In this document: in pieces, positions 37,248 to 46,593 of the stretch
Layout: every line of letters starts with the position of its first letter
How positions within the stretch are numbered: position 1 is the first letter of the stretch
Source of the DNA: Barthelona sp. PCE
Lineage: Eukaryota > Metamonada: BaSk clade
Length of the DNA stretch: 64,000 nt
Assembly (NCBI GenBank): GCA_040285745.1
Contig: JAUFOR010000008.1
Location: 1,240,001 to 1,304,000 of the forward strand
Direction: 5' to 3'
Notes under the pieces: model-generated
Seen by the model: only the letters and a program-made list of their open reading frames with translations
Told to the model about the DNA's origin: nothing
The model's database searches: none
Position numbers and translations under genes: made by a program

Positions 37248-38012
37248 ATGAACCATTACACCAACCAGATGCTCAAAAAGTCTCACGTGTCGCGTTCTAA
37301 GCAGTCAGTTGCTTCAGATAGAATCGCCAGGAGCTGGGTTCAAGCTTTTTGTCTAAAACGTGGCAATGAACTGTTCTGTGAGGTTGATGCAGACTATATT
37401 CAAGACGACTTCAACCTCATTGGCCTTCATAACATTGTCCCGTTTTTTCAACAGAGCAAACGCATGATTTTAGATCAATTCGATAGTACCAAATACAACA
37501 ACACACAATTATACAGCTTTTCTGAGGGTGCCCGACTGCTTTACGGACTCATACATCTGCGATTTATTCTTACAACGAAGGGGCTCTTGAAAATGGCAAA
37601 GAAACATGTATCCGGTCATTTCGGAATTTGCCCTCGCGTAAAGTGTAACAAACAAAAGGTAGTACCCGTGGGACTACACGACAACATTGGAGAAAGCAAT
37701 GTTCGACTTTATTGCCCCAAATGCAATAATGTTTATGAGCCTCCACATTCTCGTCATAAATCTGTTGACGGTGGCTTCTTCGGAACAACTTTTCCTCACC
37801 TTTTCCTGTTGGAGTTCCCTAAATTCAGAAAATTTCAGTTATATGAAACGTTTACACCAAAGATTTTTGGCTTTAAAATTAGAAAACCAGATGCTGAACC
37901 AAAAAAAGAAGAGCAGCCTAAACCAAACATGACAGAACCTACAAACGATAACAGGAATAGCTTGCCTAACCTCCTCCCTACTAATTCAACTGTTAAGAAC
38001 GTCGTGCAGTAG
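37248..38012 (+). CDS. CK2B: casein kinase 2 regulatory subunit beta
   Basis: 254 aa with a full CK2 beta core: S-W-V-Q-A-F-C then G-N-E-L-F-C-E-V-D-A-D-Y-I-Q-D-D-F-N-L, L-Y-G-L-I-H-L-R-F-I-L-T, the zinc site C-P-R-V-K-C and C-P-K-C, and G-G-F-F-G-T-T-F-P-H. The zinc ribbon dimerises the subunit, which tethers two CK2 alpha kinases. The N-terminus (about 25 residues) is basic rather than the usual M-S-S-S-E-E-V. The tail after G-T-T-F-P-H is long, basic, then Asn/Pro-rich. AATAAA lies at 38020. Confidence 0.93.
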   Translation: MNHYTNQMLKKSHVSRSKQSVASDRIARSWVQAFCLKRGNELFCEVDADYIQDDFNLIGLHNIVPFFQQSKRMILDQFDSTKYNNTQLYSFSEGARLLYGLIHLRFILTTKGLLKMAKKHVSGHFGICPRVKCNKQKVVPVGLHDNIGESNVRLYCPKCNNVYEPPHSRHKSVDGGFFGTTFPHLFLLEFPKFRKFQLYETFTPKIFGFKIRKPDAEPKKEEQPKPNMTEPTNDNRNSLPNLLPTNSTVKNVVQ

Positions 38013-38433
38013 TTATTTGAATAAATCAGTGCTTTTAATGTTGTTTATGTTTTTTTCTCCTGATGCATACTTGCACATCTGGTTATTCGACCCATGTTAC
38101 AACGTGCAATGTATTTTGTGGCTGTTTGCAATTGGGTTGTTGTGTTTTCAAAAGATAGGATTTAGGAAAGCGATATCTCAGTTTTGATGAAGATACGGTC
38201 AGCTTTACTCTCCAGATATGTGCTTTGTGGGCCAGGTTATTTGGGTAAATTCATGCATTTGGGTTTTTTATTGGTTGTCCTCATTTTAGTCATAAATCAT
38301 GTGGATTTTCGAGTTGTATGGACATATAGTTCAAATAATCCACATTCCAATATCGTAATATCATGGATACATACTACCTAACGATTTAGTAATTGTGTCA
38401 TTTTTTTTATCCCTTTTCACGCATCGCTGTTTC
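38013..38433. other. intergenic upstream of the first tandem accessory gene
   Basis: It holds the CK2 beta 3' end signal and then T/G-rich DNA. A 16-nt word (GCATTTGGGTTTTTTA, 38255-38270) recurs at 41221-41236, upstream of the second tandem gene. A 65-codon hydrophobic frame (38184-38381) is probably incidental. Confidence 0.5.
38020..38025 (+). terminator. poly(A) signal AATAAA after CK2 beta
   Basis: Starts 8 bp after the TAG stop. Confidence 0.5.
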
Positions 38434-41130
38434 ATGAAATACTTTTCTGTTGTTAAAAATAGTTTTGAAGAGGTTAAAATAGCTTTCCTGAGGTATTGTG
38501 AGGATAAATCACTGAAATGGAAAAAATCAGATGGGATTGAAGGGATTAATGATCAATGCTTTTACATTTATACTAAAGAGGCTAATAACAACTATTTAGA
38601 TTTAGACACTACCGAAAGACTTAAGTATATTTACCAGAACGACAAAGTTTTTGGAGTTATCAAACCAGAAGAATTTGAAAATCATTGTATTGTTATATTA
38701 CGTGATTCAGAAGGTATTAAAATCCTTAAGGATCTATTTTTAGACTTCGATATTGATTTTCCACGGTTTTATGCTGCTAAAATGGGAATGTTCAATGACC
38801 AAATTGCCACAATTACCGAGTACGAACAACTTCAGTGGTCAACTATTAAAAAGAAACCGTTCAAGATGGTAAAGAGCACTTCTGATTCGGAGGGATTGGA
38901 TCTTGAGGAGAGTTCTTTGGGTTTATACAGTGAAATACACTTTAAAATCAATACTGAAGTTGAAGAAAATGCGCAAAGTCAGAAACAGAATGCAGAAGAA
39001 TTTTTTTGTGACTCGTACAGAAAAGAAGCTATATACACACCGTATGCAATTGGTTTTAACCATACTGAAACCAGTGATCAATTGATAAGAAAAATTATTT
39101 GTTGTTATAACAATGAGCAACTGCCACTTGATATTGTACAGCCATGTTTAAAGAAAGTTTCGCTTGAAAATGATCATTTCCTTAGCTATTTTAGCTGTGT
39201 TGATGAAGTAGAGCTGAATATTCCATCTGAAATGATTGGTGAGGATAACTCAGTTTATTGTACCAATAAGATAGGTTTTTTATCATTATTTGCTGCAATG
39301 GTTGCAGTAGAGAGAGATATTGATTCGTCTGAGGATCTAATTATCAATTTAAGTACTGTCTTGGAATATTTTGATAAGTTCAAACAGATTGCAGAATGTT
39401 TTAGAAAACATTCCGAAAATTGTTTTTTTATTGCCAAATTTGAAGGAATTCAAACAAGACCAATTAGGTTTTCAACAGCTGATGGGGCTCCTCTACAACA
39501 GAATTTAATTCAGAATCCAATTAGGGCCATTAGTCCCTACCATCATGGAGGAGCAAACGGATTTGATACAACGTTTCGATCTAAACCCATTGAAGCAGCG
39601 GATGATTTAAGAAGTTGGGTTAATAGTATTTTGGATTTAAGTCATCCTAATTTCTTTATTCTAAGCTGTGTTTTAGGAATGTTGATGAAGCATTTAAAAG
39701 TTGGTGGGAAAATCTTTTTGCATAATGTTACTGTTCTTCATCGAGTTGATAACGTATGTGTTGTTTATTCTGATGGTGTATGGAGAAGATTTACGAATAA
39801 TTTCATTGAAAATATTAATGATAGGGTCGAACAAATATTTGAACTGAGCAGAAGAATATTCGAAGATATTTTTCCTGAAGATAGCATCCCTTTATATCAA
39901 TCTAAGAACATGATGAAAAGAAAGGAAGATGGAAAAACCACTAAAGTTCCTAGAATTGGAAAAAATTGGTTACCAAAGTTTAAACATAAACATATGGCAG
40001 AGAGTGAAGTCAACTGTACTATTGCTTTATGCAAGCAAAATGTTTTGCTTGATAAAGATTGTGTTTATCCACTTGACGGTAAAGAAAATTTTGAGCTTTG
40101 TGATATATTATTATTTGATCGAACAAACAGAAAACAGTATTTCCTTCATGTCAAGAACGATAAAGATGACGAAAAAGTTTTTAATCAGTTACACACCTCT
40201 TATGATATGATCAATTCATCCTTTTTCAAAATGAATGATGAGTTGAAGGATAAGGTAGAAAACAGTATCAAAAATCGATTAACATCTACTAATGATGATT
40301 CTAATACATTTATCACTAATTCCGACTTAAATCCAGATAAGTATTGTTTTGGAGTTGTTTTTGTTACTAATCTTCCGACTAGAGTGTTTGAAGGAGAAAG
40401 TATAAGTCTAAAGCTAAGTGTATTGCGTGCAAAAAGAATCATTGGTAATCGGTTTATACTGGGAACTTTTCCCGCTCAACATGCAGAGTACAGATGGATT
40501 GAAAAAAAAATACCATGCATCAGACCAATTATAAGAATGCCCAATTTAAGTGATTACAACCTTATAATAAGTAAGAAGTTTTGTAATGCAATTCTGGATG
40601 ATGAAACAATCTTCTATGATTTGTTGAAAGATGTTAACGACAATCGTTTATTGAACAGTAACTTAGTTTATGTGCTTGATAGATCGATTAATGAGCGTGA
40701 TAAGTATTCAATGTTGGTGTTAGAGTTTAAGCATGCTTTTTCTTGTAATAATGGACAGAGTTTACTACATTTTTTTGTTCCCATTGTTTGCATGATGGTT
40801 GAGGGCAAGAAGCAGTTTATTCCATTCATGCACTTCCATTCGATGTGTCCGTTGGAATACAATCCTCATCTTAATTTATCAACAGTTATAAGTGATTTGG
40901 TAGAGAGAAATAGACACATACAAAAAAAAACAAAAACACCAAAAGGCTGTATGTTTTACGATATTTCCAATGAAAAATGGAAAAATGAACTATTTGAGAT
41001 TGTAGGTGCTGTCAAACACATTAATGATCATTCTAAGTTTTTGCATCCGTTCAAATTGAATCCTTCACTTAATCGTGCCCGTAGAATACAATCTGATGGT
41101 ATTGACCCAAAAATTCAAGCAACTCAATAA
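38434..41130 (+). CDS. large AT-rich accessory protein with DUF6119-like ECD-HVK core
   Basis: 898 aa from M-K-Y-F-S-V-V-K-N-S-F-E-E-V; upstream in-frame codons lack an ATG. Visibly AT-richer than nearby housekeeping genes. No TM or signal peptide. Residues about 554-573 read E-L-C-D-I-L ... F-L-H-V-K, then N-Q-L-H-T-S and an F-x-K/E-L-K-D-K-V stretch. From memory this matches the E-V-C-D-L ... I-H-V-K and following helix of bacterial TIGR04141/DUF6119 proteins, which have a restriction-endonuclease-like look; their N-termini also start with a Leu/Lys strand and F-x-D/E-A/V. The next gene shares this core and order. A nuclease-like effector or element-borne protein is inferred; function unproven. 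Confidence 0.7.
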   Translation: MKYFSVVKNSFEEVKIAFLRYCEDKSLKWKKSDGIEGINDQCFYIYTKEANNNYLDLDTTERLKYIYQNDKVFGVIKPEEFENHCIVILRDSEGIKILKDLFLDFDIDFPRFYAAKMGMFNDQIATITEYEQLQWSTIKKKPFKMVKSTSDSEGLDLEESSLGLYSEIHFKINTEVEENAQSQKQNAEEFFCDSYRKEAIYTPYAIGFNHTETSDQLIRKIICCYNNEQLPLDIVQPCLKKVSLENDHFLSYFSCVDEVELNIPSEMIGEDNSVYCTNKIGFLSLFAAMVAVERDIDSSEDLIINLSTVLEYFDKFKQIAECFRKHSENCFFIAKFEGIQTRPIRFSTADGAPLQQNLIQNPIRAISPYHHGGANGFDTTFRSKPIEAADDLRSWVNSILDLSHPNFFILSCVLGMLMKHLKVGGKIFLHNVTVLHRVDNVCVVYSDGVWRRFTNNFIENINDRVEQIFELSRRIFEDIFPEDSIPLYQSKNMMKRKEDGKTTKVPRIGKNWLPKFKHKHMAESEVNCTIALCKQNVLLDKDCVYPLDGKENFELCDILLFDRTNRKQYFLHVKNDKDDEKVFNQLHTSYDMINSSFFKMNDELKDKVENSIKNRLTSTNDDSNTFITNSDLNPDKYCFGVVFVTNLPTRVFEGESISLKLSVLRAKRIIGNRFILGTFPAQHAEYRWIEKKIPCIRPIIRMPNLSDYNLIISKKFCNAILDDETIFYDLLKDVNDNRLLNSNLVYVLDRSINERDKYSMLVLEFKHAFSCNNGQSLLHFFVPIVCMMVEGKKQFIPFMHFHSMCPLEYNPHLNLSTVISDLVERNRHIQKKTKTPKGCMFYDISNEKWKNELFEIVGAVKHINDHSKFLHPFKLNPSLNRARRIQSDGIDPKIQATQ

Positions 41131-41355
41131 ACAAAAGACTTTTTCTGCTTTTTCAAAATGGCTATAAGTTATTCCTTGATGATATGAGTGCATTTGAGCA
41201 AGAAAACATCTTATACTAAAGCATTTGGGTTTTTTAGGTTTTTTTTCTTTACATTTGGGCTTTCTTGAGGATCTTCCTTCCCAAAAGGGATGAACTTTGC
41301 TATTTAGAGTTAGTTTGAATTCAGATTTTCTAAGGTTCAAACATGGTCCATTGAT

Positions 41356-43740
41356 ATGTCCGTTATGACTCTTATTACCCTTTTACAATTTTCGATTGCT
41401 GACTTCTCAGCAAGCAGCCTCTGTAATCACCTTCGAGGCTGTTTAACAAACAATAACGATTACAAACCTAATATCCACAAGGTGCAGTGCATTAGCAACT
41501 CAGATCTTTGTTTGGATAAATTTTCTTCCCTATTTACCGACTGGGACGACTATGGTGATCTCGATGATGGCATTACACGCGAGATATACCTGTTTTTTGC
41601 TGCTAATTCAGATGAGTTAGTTCTTGCTCTGTTACCTTCTTTAGAAGTGGATTTTTTCAGTGGATTACCTCCTAACAATGAGGTTTTTGCTCGTATAATG
41701 CGAGAATTGGCCCTGATTCCGTACGGATCACACCCTACCTGCTTTCTTGGAAAAACTGAAATACCCTTTGACGATGTTCTTGAAAAAGCCAAGCCAATCA
41801 GCACATGTTGCATTGAATATTCTCAGCCACAGCGCTTTACACTGATAGATGACCCTTCTACCTCAATGGATATCTCTCAAGCGCTTATAACATCTACTAG
41901 TATCAAGCTAACAGTGCAGAGCACCGATTTTTACCGGTGTTGTTACCTCATTGCTTTCTGTCAGAAGAATCAGCGCTCCGTTACTAATCAAAACGATGTT
42001 TATGCAAAATTAGCCTCTGCCTTGCATAATAAGTGCTTTTCCAGCGTTAGCGAACTTAAAGCATGGAATATCAGCACATTCTGGGCAAAAAAAAAAAAAT
42101 TTCTTCACTCTGGGAGGTTTTGCATTCGTAATCAAGTTGCAATTATGCTTAATATATCTTGTGCCTATCTCTGCCTCGGTGATATCAGCCGCAATCAAGC
42201 TGTTGCTGATTTTTTGAAAGGCAATTTTAAATGCACGGAGTGGAATGTAAGCGTTCGCCCAAAGTTTTCTACCAATGTTTTGGAGCTGAAAATGAAGTTC
42301 CCTTTGTGCTCAAACAATTCCAACTTTTTGGATTATCTAGCAAGCAATGGTTGTTTTGATGACTACATTGTTACTGAATTTTCTGGCATTTTTCCGAAGA
42401 AGTTTTTAACTTGCAAAACATCATTTAGTCCCGAAAATCTTCTGAAATGGCAGAGAAATATCTTAAAGAATAGCTTTGATCAACGTTTGAAGCAGCTTTT
42501 TTGGGATAATACCTCTGCTGAGTGCCGTGAATTAATGAACAACTATTTCCTCCCTGAACACATTCGTTCAGCAAAACTTTCCGATATTACCATAGACTCA
42601 TCACACTTTCCATTTTTTCAAAACCATTCAATACGAAATGTTGTTCACTTCACTGAATGTATGGGAAATAAGGTTGCTGGTCAACTCGTGAAGTCTATCA
42701 ATATGGATGCTGTGAGTGTTATAAATCTCAGAGACAAAGACTTAAAGCTTCAATCATCCAACTCACAAAGCGTTGAACTCTGTGATATAGCTGAGTTCAA
42801 AGATGGACTGCTTTTCCTGCACATGGTTAAGAACATTAAAAAATGCAGGGAAGTCATTCCTCAAACAGCAAAAGTGATTAGCCTCTTTCAAACAGAGCCC
42901 ACCAGATTTCTTTCTGTGTTGAAGTCTGTACTGCTGACTGCAGGTGCCAGCAAAGTTGGTGGTTTTGATTTCGAGTTGATTGATGCGCTTGAGCTGAAGG
43001 ATATTCGATTTGTAGTCAGTCTTTTTGGATTAAGGACCGAACTCTCCACGGACTGTATATCTTTGTTGTTGACGCTGAACACTGCTTCTGGTGGCCTTGT
43101 CCATGTAACGCACTTGCCAACTCAGGAACAAGTCTACGTGTACGGTAGTGTTCCTTCAAGAACTGATGTTTTCCACTTCAGTCGTAGTCTAGATCATGTG
43201 GACAACTGGACAACTCTCAAGCAAGTTACGCTGATCTGCAGGCTTCTTTATGATTTCGATGTGTTTTCGTGTCCAAAGTACGGAAATTTGGAAGTGAGGG
43301 ATATTATGTATTACTCTGATGATATCATTAATGATGATGATGTGATTATGCTGCTTTTCTGTGTCCAGCTGCAGGGTAGGGAAGAACAGTACTATGTTCC
43401 ATTGTTTAAGCTGAAAGGTTACCATTTCGCATTCAACAATCACTCAATTCCATTGATTTCAACCAATTCGTTCAATGCAAGCTGCCAATCCTTGGCAGAA
43501 GCAGCAAAGACATCTTTTAAGGAGATGTATAAACAATCAACGGAGAATATTCAAGTAACTTATGCTGGTTATGTACCGCACGGGAAATGCCAACATTTTA
43601 CTGCGCTTGAACCGTTCAAGTTGCGCAGCGTGCGACCCTTATCTTGCGCATCTGCACATAAGAAGGCGAATAGACAGAACCGACGTACTAAACTACGTGC
43701 ATCAAAGTGTGCATCTCGTAGATCGATGCGATCTATGTGA
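41356..43740 (+). CDS. second DUF6119-like accessory protein, diverged paralogue
   Basis: 794 aa starting M-S-V-M-T-L-I-T-L-L-Q-F-S-I-A-D-F. Residues about 474-492 read E-L-C-D-I-A ... L-F-L-H-M-V-K, the same core as the previous gene but with one residue inserted before V-K. Downstream similarity continues in order: F-V-V ... C-I-S-L-L-L against F-G-V-V ... S-I-S-L-K-L, and a late strand before P-F-K-L in both. Overall identity is low, so the duplication is old. The C-terminal ~40 residues are strongly basic (R/K/S). Less AT-rich than its neighbour. No known enzyme assignment; if nuclease-like, the inserted Met may matter. Confidence 0.68.
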   Translation: MSVMTLITLLQFSIADFSASSLCNHLRGCLTNNNDYKPNIHKVQCISNSDLCLDKFSSLFTDWDDYGDLDDGITREIYLFFAANSDELVLALLPSLEVDFFSGLPPNNEVFARIMRELALIPYGSHPTCFLGKTEIPFDDVLEKAKPISTCCIEYSQPQRFTLIDDPSTSMDISQALITSTSIKLTVQSTDFYRCCYLIAFCQKNQRSVTNQNDVYAKLASALHNKCFSSVSELKAWNISTFWAKKKKFLHSGRFCIRNQVAIMLNISCAYLCLGDISRNQAVADFLKGNFKCTEWNVSVRPKFSTNVLELKMKFPLCSNNSNFLDYLASNGCFDDYIVTEFSGIFPKKFLTCKTSFSPENLLKWQRNILKNSFDQRLKQLFWDNTSAECRELMNNYFLPEHIRSAKLSDITIDSSHFPFFQNHSIRNVVHFTECMGNKVAGQLVKSINMDAVSVINLRDKDLKLQSSNSQSVELCDIAEFKDGLLFLHMVKNIKKCREVIPQTAKVISLFQTEPTRFLSVLKSVLLTAGASKVGGFDFELIDALELKDIRFVVSLFGLRTELSTDCISLLLTLNTASGGLVHVTHLPTQEQVYVYGSVPSRTDVFHFSRSLDHVDNWTTLKQVTLICRLLYDFDVFSCPKYGNLEVRDIMYYSDDIINDDDVIMLLFCVQLQGREEQYYVPLFKLKGYHFAFNNHSIPLISTNSFNASCQSLAEAAKTSFKEMYKQSTENIQVTYAGYVPHGKCQHFTALEPFKLRSVRPLSCASAHKKANRQNRRTKLRASKCASRRSMRSM

Positions 43741-43886
43741 TGGACTGTGAGGCAAGTAGTTTACTTCGTGGGTGTGATTAGGATTGTTTCCTTCCGCAAC
43801 TGTCTGTTTATAAGTAAATATTTATTTTTATATAAAACCTTTTTTCAAATAAGTACACTGAGAGGCACCCACATGGGTCTATAAGC

Positions 43887-43892
43887 TTTATT
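43887..43892 (-). terminator. poly(A) signal AATAAA after TCTP
   Basis: Minus-strand AATAAA about 10 bp beyond the TCTP stop. Confidence 0.5.
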
Positions 43893-43901
43893 AAGCACAG
43901 A

Positions 43902-44366
43902 TTAGCAACGTTGCTGTCTGACACCGTGCTTGAAGATATAGAAGAAGGGGACGGTCTCGCCAGCCTCGTTCTCCTTCCATTCAGAAAAGACAATGGAACC
44001 TTCCTCGTTCATAGACTCACCAGTGTAGAACTCCAAATCGGAAGCCTTGCCCAGAATAAACTTGGCAGCGGCAGGGGCCTTGGCCATGAAGTCGGCAACC
44101 TCATCGTTCCTACCCTCGCCCTCGAGTGTCTCCTTAACCTTACGCATGAAGGCCTTAATGTAGCTCTTAAGCTGCTTCTTGTTGAAACCAGTAGAAACCA
44201 GACGGTTGTAGTGGACAATGTTAATGATTTGTTCATCTTCATCATCGGGGTTGGTAGTCATGGCACCCTCGAACTGCAAAATAGCACCATCACAGAGTTC
44301 CTGGTGGGGAAAAGCATCGGTGCATAGTTCGTCACCTTCAGCTATGATGCAAGTATAAAGAATCAT
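43902..44366 (-). CDS. TPT1: translationally controlled tumour protein (TCTP)
   Basis: 154 aa, slightly shorter than the usual ~170. Family blocks: the start M-I-L-Y-T-C-I-I with D-E-L-C-T-D-A, I-L-Q-F-E-G, V-H-Y-N-R-L-V-S-T-G-F-N-K-K-Q-L-K-S-Y-I-K-A-F-M, F-Y-T-G-E-S-M-N, and the C-terminal P-F-F-Y-I-F-K-H-G. TCTP is an abundant Mss4-fold cytosolic protein linked to growth control, Ca2+ and microtubule binding. The flexible acidic loop is shortened, which explains the length. Codon choice looks optimised (frequent AAG and GCC), fitting high expression. Confidence 0.92.
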   Translation of the reverse strand: MILYTCIIAEGDELCTDAFPHQELCDGAILQFEGAMTTNPDDEDEQIINIVHYNRLVSTGFNKKQLKSYIKAFMRKVKETLEGEGRNDEVADFMAKAPAAAKFILGKASDLEFYTGESMNEEGSIVFSEWKENEAGETVPFFYIFKHGVRQQRC

Positions 44367-45541
44367 TGTACTTATAAGTTAAACAAACGAAAAAGGTTGA
44401 ATAATGTAGAAGAAGGAAAAAAAATTAAACTTCTTTGTAAAACGACATAATTTCTACATTCACGAGACAAAGCAACTCAATACGCCAGTTTCAACAGTGA
44501 AGATATGCAAAATGCAAACATATAGAGAAGAATTTCTTTAAGAGTATCCAAACAAGATTCTATTAACATGTAGACTCACAATTTCCCATATCATATGGAA
44601 AAAATGTCAAATTTACTGTTTAAAAAATCATTTAAAATGTTAAAGCATTTTAAACTCAATTTACTTAGAAACAGAATTTTTTTAAGCATGGGTAAAAAGT
44701 TTGAGGCGTTTTTCAAAGAATCTAGCAAAAAAAGAGCTGCAGAATCAGGAATTGGTATCGTTCACGAATGACCCTAATACGAAGATTCTGCAATTGATCT
44801 TCAAGAGATAATTTAACAGAACGTATGCAGGTGTATTTCAATTTCTCACCTCGTAGGAGGTTGTAAATTTACTTCGGAGTTAGACACTTGTACGGGAGTT
44901 GCGAGCTCCCTCGAGTGCTGTGCTTGCACTGAGAATTGTTCTAGAGCCCTTTTTTTTAAATAAAAGGGGAGAAAGAAATGATGTAAGTACTCACAGAGTA
45001 CAAGAGGGAAGATCGCGTGTCTACTCCTCAGTAGATTTACTCCTACGAAATAGCGTGTTATTCACAAGCGTGCCATTTTAAGGTTTCCTATTTATTTTAT
45101 TTGTACTATTTAGTAATTGAAATACTACTATTTTCAGATGTATGTTCCAAACTGTGAAGAAGGTACCCGTTTGCGGCACCATATCCGAACTTAGATCTCT
45201 GTAAAGAATCTGTTTATTCTCCCTTACTACCCGTTAACATGGATGAGACTGGAAGAAAATCAACAATTGAAACACTGTAATTTTTTTTCCAGATGTTAAA
45301 GTACACACTTCTCTGTTACCAAAAGTGTAAGTGAGAATGTTGAGTCAATTTTCTGACTAACTATCATCTTACTTAAAAGAAGTCAATAATTTAAGAACAG
45401 GTTTCCCTATAATCAAATATGCAACATTAAATGTAAAAAATCCTTTCTATTGTGGCACTTAATTCTTCAAATCAAGCAAAATTTTTACCAGTACAACAAA
45501 AGTTGGTGGAATACGTTTTATCACCCCCTTATCTTATTAAA
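44367..45541. other. long gene-poor stretch containing repeat B
   Basis: 1.2 kb without a credible gene. It contains the TCTP promoter, AT-rich DNA to about 44690, repeat copy B (44692-45262) and about 280 bp before the SPP-like gene. In-frame codons upstream of the SPP-like start (from a GTG at 45452) have no ATG. Confidence 0.55.
44692..45262 (+). repeat. decayed dispersed repeat, copy B with serial hairpins
   Basis: Matches copy A (10700-11229), same orientation. It begins with a frameshifted, stop-containing version of the coding relic (44700-44830). Successive perfect or near-perfect hairpins follow: 44848-44861, 44894-44910, 44910-44933 (one bulge), 44947-44969 (across the T-run 44950-44957), 44987-45001 (six-bp stem, three-base loop) and 45020-45035 (six-bp stem). 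The hairpin section has little base identity to copy A, although both are GC-rich and stem-forming. The tail from 45082 is well conserved with copy A and has a ~28-nt insertion near 45203. Confidence 0.75.
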
Positions 45542-46552
45542 ATGATTTATGCTGTCAACGCGTGTATAAACTTCGCTATTCTCGTCTTGACATCGGTCTA
45601 CTCCATCTTTATCATTCACAAGCTGAAGAGCCGAAATGAAAATCCTCTCACAAAGTTTTCTGCAAGCGCTAAAATAACGGCTTCGATTGTACTCATCATT
45701 TCAGCCTTTGTTCTAGTTGTAGTATTTGTGTTAGACTTTTTTAACTTCACAACACTTTTCTTCCTTTGTTTGATTGCAGCAATCGGTATCCCTGCTGTTA
45801 TGCTCTTCATATTCTATCCCCTCTCAACGATTTTAACCAGCAAAAAGATTAAAATTCCAGGTCTTGGACAGGTATTTATTGCAAACACTGTTGGTTTCTT
45901 TATTTCTGCAGCAATCATTGCGGTTTTCCTCGTGTACAGGAAGAATGAGTTCATCATAATGTTTGTTGTATGCTCAATTTGTTGTTATTTCATTTCCAAT
46001 CTAAATTTTGCATCTACATTATCACTTTTCGTCTTTGTTAGTGTATTCTCAATCTACGAGCTCATTCAGTACAACCTCACCCCTTCGAAGCACCTTTGCT
46101 CCATTGCCTGTGAGTGGGACACATACCCTCCCGTATTGCCTACATCTCTCTACCTTTCCATTCAGGGTACATCTGCCTTCAGTATCACGTCAGTGATCGT
46201 CACGGGTGCGGTCCTTGCCCACTTCCGAAAGCTTGACGAGAAGCTCAACGGTAGATTCCTCATTAAGGGTTACGTAGGGTTGTGTGTAGCATTTGCTGCA
46301 GGTTTATCTTTGGCAATGTATACCAATCACGGCTTGCCCTTCCTGCCCTTCTCTGCCGTCATGCTGCTCATCGTCCTTGTTTTGGAGAATGTGAGTTTGA
46401 GAAAGCGTGGAAAAGTACACAAAACTTTGGATAAGGTGGAGACGAACAAACTAGTTACAGAAGCTGAAATGGATCCTATTAGTATTGAAATCGAGGTTCA
46501 GAGCGATGTTGAAGTGGAGGACGATATTTCAGAAATTTCAAAACATCGTTAA
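45542..46552 (+). CDS. signal-peptide-peptidase-like membrane protein, catalytic residues missing
   Basis: 336 aa from the first in-frame ATG; nine hydrophobic segments, the number and spacing of SPP/presenilin proteases. The segment matching SPP TM6 has S-I-Y-E-L-I where SPP has I-Y-D. The TM7-like segment has F-S-I-T-S-V-I-V-T-G-A-V-L where SPP has G-L-G-D-I-V-I-P-G. The P-A-L motif position reads L-P-F-L-P. Both catalytic aspartates are therefore absent if the alignment is right. This points to a pseudoprotease, perhaps a membrane-protein binding factor. The N-terminal in-frame codons from 45452 may belong to a missed start or exon. Homology is remote and only moderately sure. Confidence 0.5.
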   Translation: MIYAVNACINFAILVLTSVYSIFIIHKLKSRNENPLTKFSASAKITASIVLIISAFVLVVVFVLDFFNFTTLFFLCLIAAIGIPAVMLFIFYPLSTILTSKKIKIPGLGQVFIANTVGFFISAAIIAVFLVYRKNEFIIMFVVCSICCYFISNLNFASTLSLFVFVSVFSIYELIQYNLTPSKHLCSIACEWDTYPPVLPTSLYLSIQGTSAFSITSVIVTGAVLAHFRKLDEKLNGRFLIKGYVGLCVAFAAGLSLAMYTNHGLPFLPFSAVMLLIVLVLENVSLRKRGKVHKTLDKVETNKLVTEAEMDPISIEIEVQSDVEVEDDISEISKHR

Positions 46553-46587
46553 TGATTTTGATAGTAAAAACATTTTTAAATCAATAA

Positions 46588-46593
46588 TTTACT
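46588..46593 (-). terminator. AGTAAA poly(A)-type signal overlapping the SGF29 stop
   Basis: On the minus strand AGTAAAT overlaps the TAA stop of SGF29. Confidence 0.4.

Noticed and set aside
37248-38012. Possible pseudogene status of CK2 beta because of the odd N-terminus
   Set aside because: The core and zinc ligands are complete and the frame is intact, so only the tails are divergent.
38184-38381. 65-codon frame with one hydrophobic stretch upstream of the first tandem gene
   Set aside because: T/G-rich DNA gives hydrophobic codons by chance; no conserved partner at the second gene.
44692-45262. Repeat B considered as tRNA, snRNA or 5S rRNA cluster because of hairpins and T-runs
   Set aside because: No tRNA T-loop, Sm site, U-snRNA core or 5S blocks could be matched; kept as an unexplained repeat.
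10700-45262. Repeats A and B as the two ends of one 34-kb mobile element
   Set aside because: Same orientation, both decayed, and the interval is filled with ordinary housekeeping genes; dispersed copies are simpler.
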